From the NCBI GenBank assembly GCA_018970445.1, contig JAGWWF010000007.1, positions 1-64,000 of the forward strand: a stretch of 64,000 bases of DNA, in the 5' to 3' direction. The position numbers and the translations under genes were made by a program. Numbering within the stretch: the stretch's first letter is position 1; each line of letters starts with the position of its first letter. The notes beneath the pieces were generated by a model that worked only from the letters and a program-made list of their open reading frames with translations, made no database searches and had not been told where the DNA came from. This DNA comes from Alphaproteobacteria bacterium (GTDB lineage Bacteria; Pseudomonadota; Alphaproteobacteria; Sphingomonadales; Sphingomonadaceae). Below are positions 60,841-64,000 of the stretch, piece after piece.

Positions 60841-61997
60841 CGCGCAGTCTGACGATCTTGGGCGCCACCGGTTCGGTGGGCAGCCAGGCGCTGGATCTGG
60901 TGGCGCGCAACCCCGGCCGCTGGCAGGTGGATGCGCTCACCGCCGGAAGCGATGTGGTGCGGCTGGCGGCGGCGGCGCGGGCCTGTGGGGCGCGCTTTGC
61001 CGCCGTGGCCGATGCCGAACAGGGCGCTGCGCTGAAAGAGGCCCTGGCCGGCAGCGGGATCGCAAGCGGCGCCGGGCCGCAGGCGGTGGTGGACGCCGCC
61101 GCGCGCGATGCCGAAATCGTGATCACCGCCATCGTGGGCGCCGCCGGCCTGGCCCCCACCATGGCCGCGGTGCGGCGCGGCGCGCAGATCGGCATCGCCA
61201 ACAAGGAAACCCTGGTGTGTGCCGGCCCGGTGGTGATGGCGGCGGCCAAGGCCCATGGCGCGACGCTGCTGCCGGTGGACAGCGAACACAACGCCATTTT
61301 CCAGGTGTTTCCGCACGATGATCCGGCCCAGGTGGAGCGGGTGATCCTCACCGCCAGCGGCGGCCCGTTCCGAAAGCACAGCCGCGAGGCGATGCGGCAT
61401 GTGAGCGTGGCCGATGCCTGCAAGCACCCGACCTGGAGCATGGGCGCCAAGATCAGCATCGACAGCGCCACCCTGATGAACAAGGGGCTGGAACTGATCG
61501 AGGCCGGGCAGTTGTTTCCGGTGACGGTGGATCAGCTGGATGTGATCATCCACCCGCAATCGGTGATCCATTCGATGGTGGAATATGCCGATGGCAGCGT
61601 GCTGGCGCAATTGGGCAGCCCCGACATGCGAATCCCCATCGCCTATGCCATGGGCTGGCCCGATCGCATCGCCACCCCGGCGCAGCGGCTGGATTTTGCC
61701 ACGGTGGCGCAGCTGAACTTTGAAGCGCCCGATCTGGAGCGCTTTCCCTGCCTGGCGCTGGCCTGGGCGGCGATGCGCGCCGGCGGCAGCGCGCCGTGCA
61801 TCCTGAATGCCGCCAACGAAATCGCCGTGGCAGCGTTCATCGCAGGGCAAGCCGGGTTCCTTGATATCGATGCCATCGTGGCGGAGACATTGGCGATGGT
61901 GCCATCGGGCGGAGTTGCAACGCTGGACGAGGTGATGGCGGTGGACGCCGCCGCCCGCGCCGCGGCGCGCGGCCTGGTGCGCAGGCTGGCATCATGA
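60837..61997 (+). CDS. dxr: 1-deoxy-D-xylulose 5-phosphate reductoisomerase
   Basis: A 386-residue enzyme of the MEP isoprenoid pathway. SLTILGATGSVGSQALDLV binds NADPH, ANKETLVCAG and LPVDSEHNAIFQ hold metal and substrate ligands, TASGGPFRKHSREAM and HPTWSMGAKISIDSATLMNKGLE follow. It supplies the prenyl precursors used by UppS in the same cluster. ATG 60837 overlaps the cdsA stop; GTG 60828 is in frame but less likely. Confidence 0.97.
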   Translation: MTRSLTILGATGSVGSQALDLVARNPGRWQVDALTAGSDVVRLAAAARACGARFAAVADAEQGAALKEALAGSGIASGAGPQAVVDAAARDAEIVITAIVGAAGLAPTMAAVRRGAQIGIANKETLVCAGPVVMAAAKAHGATLLPVDSEHNAIFQVFPHDDPAQVERVILTASGGPFRKHSREAMRHVSVADACKHPTWSMGAKISIDSATLMNKGLELIEAGQLFPVTVDQLDVIIHPQSVIHSMVEYADGSVLAQLGSPDMRIPIAYAMGWPDRIATPAQRLDFATVAQLNFEAPDLERFPCLALAWAAMRAGGSAPCILNAANEIAVAAFIAGQAGFLDIDAIVAETLAMVPSGGVATLDEVMAVDAAARAAARGLVRRLAS

Positions 61998-63142
61998 ACC
62001 CGCTGCCGTTGCTGGATCAGCCGGGGCTGATCTTCACCCTGGCCAGTTTCGTGGCGATGATCGCCGTGCTGGTGGTGATCCACGAAGGCGGCCATTATCT
62101 GGCCGGCCGGCTGTTTGGCGCGCAGATCGAGGCGTTCGGCGTGGGCTTTGGCCGCGAGCTGCTGGGCTGGACCGATGCGCGCGGCGTGCGCTGGCGCATC
62201 AACGCCATCCCGCTGGGCGGCTATGTGAAATTCGTTGGCGACATGAACGAGGTGAGCCAGATTGATCCGGCGATATTGGCGCTGCCGGAACGCGAACGGC
62301 GCGGGCTGTTCGCCTTTCTGCCGCTGTGGCAGCGGGCGATCATCGTGGCGGCCGGGCCGCTGATCAACTTCGTCTTTGCGGTGTTGATCCTGGCCGGGTT
62401 CAATCTGGCGCTGGGGCATCCGGCATCCCCGCCGGTGGTGGATCAGGTGATGGCCGGCAGCGCCGCGCAAACCGCCGGCGTGCGGCCGGGCGATCGCATC
62501 CTGGCGGTGAACGGCACCGGCGTGGAACGCTTTGAAGACATCGTCACGCTGGTCGTCACCGGCGTGGGCAAGCCGGTGGTGCTGGACATTGCCCGCGCCG
62601 GCACGCCGATCAGCCTGATCGTGCGCCCGAAAATGGTCGAAACCCGCGACCGCTTCGGCAATGTCAGCCGGCATCCGCAGCTGGGCATCGTGCGCCCGGC
62701 CGAAATCGTGCGCCAGGTGGGGGTGTCCGATGCGGTGCGGCTGGCGCTGGTGGATACCGGCAGCATCATCGCCACCATCGGCCGCACCTTGCGGCAGGTG
62801 ATCATGGGCGAACGCGCGCTGGCCGAAATGGGCGGCCCGGTGAAGACGGCGCAGATCGCCGGGCAGCAGGCCAGCCTGGGGCTGGTGTCGGCGATTGCCT
62901 TCATGGCCTTCTTCTCGATCAACCTGGGCTTCATCAACCTGTTGCCCATCCCCACGCTGGACGGCGGCCATCTTCTGCTCTACGGCATCGAAGCCGTCCG
63001 CCGGCAGCCGTTGGCAGAAAAGGTGCAGCAATGGGCCTTCATGTCGGGCTTTGCCGCCCTGATGTCATTGATGGCCGTGCTGACCTGGCATGATTTCGGA
63101 TCGGTGGGCCTGTGGGCCCGCCTGTCTGGCCTGCTGGGTTGA
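61994..63142 (+). CDS. rseP: Site-2 protease RseP
   Basis: A 382-residue membrane zinc protease. VVIHEGGHYLAGRLFG holds the HEGGH site (residues 30-34), and NLLPIPTLDGGHLL the third ligand. One PDZ-like domain lies between (MAGSAAQTAGVRPGDRILAVNG), where E. coli RseP has two. It cleaves anti-sigma factors in the membrane during envelope stress. It overlaps dxr by 4 bases (ATGA). Confidence 0.96.
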   Translation: MNPLPLLDQPGLIFTLASFVAMIAVLVVIHEGGHYLAGRLFGAQIEAFGVGFGRELLGWTDARGVRWRINAIPLGGYVKFVGDMNEVSQIDPAILALPERERRGLFAFLPLWQRAIIVAAGPLINFVFAVLILAGFNLALGHPASPPVVDQVMAGSAAQTAGVRPGDRILAVNGTGVERFEDIVTLVVTGVGKPVVLDIARAGTPISLIVRPKMVETRDRFGNVSRHPQLGIVRPAEIVRQVGVSDAVRLALVDTGSIIATIGRTLRQVIMGERALAEMGGPVKTAQIAGQQASLGLVSAIAFMAFFSINLGFINLLPIPTLDGGHLLLYGIEAVRRQPLAEKVQQWAFMSGFAALMSLMAVLTWHDFGSVGLWARLSGLLG

Positions 63143-63277
63143 ACGATTGAACGAACAAATAACGGCACCGCCGGCCAAACCGGTGGGCACGGGATGCAAG
63201 AGGCGAGAGAGTTGGTGGGGTTGATGGATGCAGCGCAGGTGACGCCGGGCCGGGGGCCGGGCAGCGGCAGGGCCGGG

Positions 63278-64000
63278 ATGATCCGGCCATTGTCGTTGCT
63301 GCTGCTCACCAGCACGCTGGCCACCCCCGCCCTGGCGCAGCAGCGCCCGCGCCGCCCGGCGGCCGAACCGGCGCGGCCATCGGCCGAAGCCGAAGCCCGC
63401 GCATCGGAAAGCCGCAACAGCGTGGCGCTGCCGGCCACGGCGGCCAATGCCGGCGTGGTGCGATCGGTGGTGGTGCGCGGCACCGAACGGCTGGAGCCGG
63501 AAACCGTGCGCTCCTATCTCAATCTGGCGATTGGTGATCGCTATGATCGCGATGCGCTCGATACCGCGCTGAAGGCGCTTTATGCCTCCGAACTGTTTGC
63601 CGATGCCACCATCCGCGACGACAATGGCGCGCTCACCGTCGAGGTGAAGGAAAATCCGGTGATCAACCGGATCATCGTCGAAGGCGCCAAGCGGGTGAAG
63701 GAAGACAAGATCCGCGAGGAAATCCGCCTGGCCCCCCGCCAGATCTTCACCCGATCCAAGGCCCGCGCCGATCTGGCGCGCATCCTAGAGCTTTATCGCC
63801 GTGGTGGCCGCTTTGCCGCCAGCGTGGAACCCAAGATCGTCCAGCTGGAACAGAACCGCGTCGATGTGGTGTTCGAGATCAACGAAGGCGCAAAATCCAA
63901 GATTCGCCAGATCAACATCCTGGGCAATGAAAAGTTCAAGGAAGGCGAGATCCGCAAGCAGATGGCGTCGAAGCAGGCGCGCGCCTGGCGGTTCTTCACC
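63278..64000 (+). CDS. bamA: Outer membrane protein assembly factor BamA, N-terminal part (cut by the window end)
   Basis: 241 codons are present. A signal peptide (MIRPLSLLLLTSTLATPALAQ) leads to a Pro/Arg-rich linker and then POTRA domains: VRSVVVRGTERLEPETVRSYL, VEVKENPVINRIIVEGAKRVKEDKIREEI and VVFEINEGAKSKIRQINILGN. The barrel lies outside. ATG 63278 follows AGGG by five bases and fits the signal peptide; ATG 63224 and 63194 are in frame upstream. BamA would assemble the TpsB barrel and other outer-membrane proteins. Confidence 0.93.
   Translation, partial: MIRPLSLLLLTSTLATPALAQQRPRRPAAEPARPSAEAEARASESRNSVALPATAANAGVVRSVVVRGTERLEPETVRSYLNLAIGDRYDRDALDTALKALYASELFADATIRDDNGALTVEVKENPVINRIIVEGAKRVKEDKIREEIRLAPRQIFTRSKARADLARILELYRRGGRFAASVEPKIVQLEQNRVDVVFEINEGAKSKIRQINILGNEKFKEGEIRKQMASKQARAWRFFT

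Overview
The window reads as a chromosome segment of a GC-rich alphaproteobacterium, most probably a member of Sphingomonadales. The reasons are the gene order (purM/purN, DUF2066 protein, hdaA, ppk1, ppx), an orphan CcrM-type GANTC methyltransferase, a tiny aa3-oxidase subunit IV next to a split pntA, and several putative promoters that look like Caulobacter housekeeping promoters (TTGxCxx, about 14 bases, GCTA). The species cannot be named from sequence alone. No phage, IS element or CRISPR array was seen.

Layout. 1-5 kb: ndk with a terminator, a parDE toxin-antitoxin pair behind a perfect 21-bp inverted repeat, then purM-purN on the minus strand; PurN carries a fused MmcQ/YjbR domain. 3.2-8.8 kb: a coupled plus-strand operon of a DUF2066 protein, hdaA, ppk1 and ppx, joining replication control and polyphosphate metabolism. 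9-13.2 kb: a palindromic intergenic element, divergent epmA and efp, and a catalase-peroxidase with a signal peptide.

13.3-41.6 kb: the standout region. A TpsB/FhaC-type outer-membrane transporter, a 7768-residue TpsA exoprotein (one 23.3-kb gene) and a secreted TPR-like/CHAT (caspase-fold) protein form one translationally coupled operon (TGATG and ATGATGATG junctions). It looks like a two-partner secretion system with a dedicated envelope protease, and is the best candidate here for a little-described system.

41.6-50.5 kb: tRNA-Ser(TGA), an Ada/AraC-type regulator, glmM, a DUF1272 zinc-ribbon-like protein, a ThiD-VOC fusion, rnhB, ccrM behind a cluster of ten GANTC sites, an M13 metallopeptidase and folP. 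50.5-55.9 kb: aa3 oxidase subunit IV, pntA1-pntA2-pntB transhydrogenase, a DUF1993 protein and a PQQ-type sugar dehydrogenase, with REP-like hairpins between. 56-64 kb: rpsB-tsf, pyrH-frr-uppS-cdsA-dxr-rseP and the start of bamA, a conserved translation and envelope cluster cut by the window end.

The GC-rich, Gly/Ala-coding DNA of the giant exoprotein leaves very long antisense frames open (up to about 3500 codons); these were rejected as composition artefacts.
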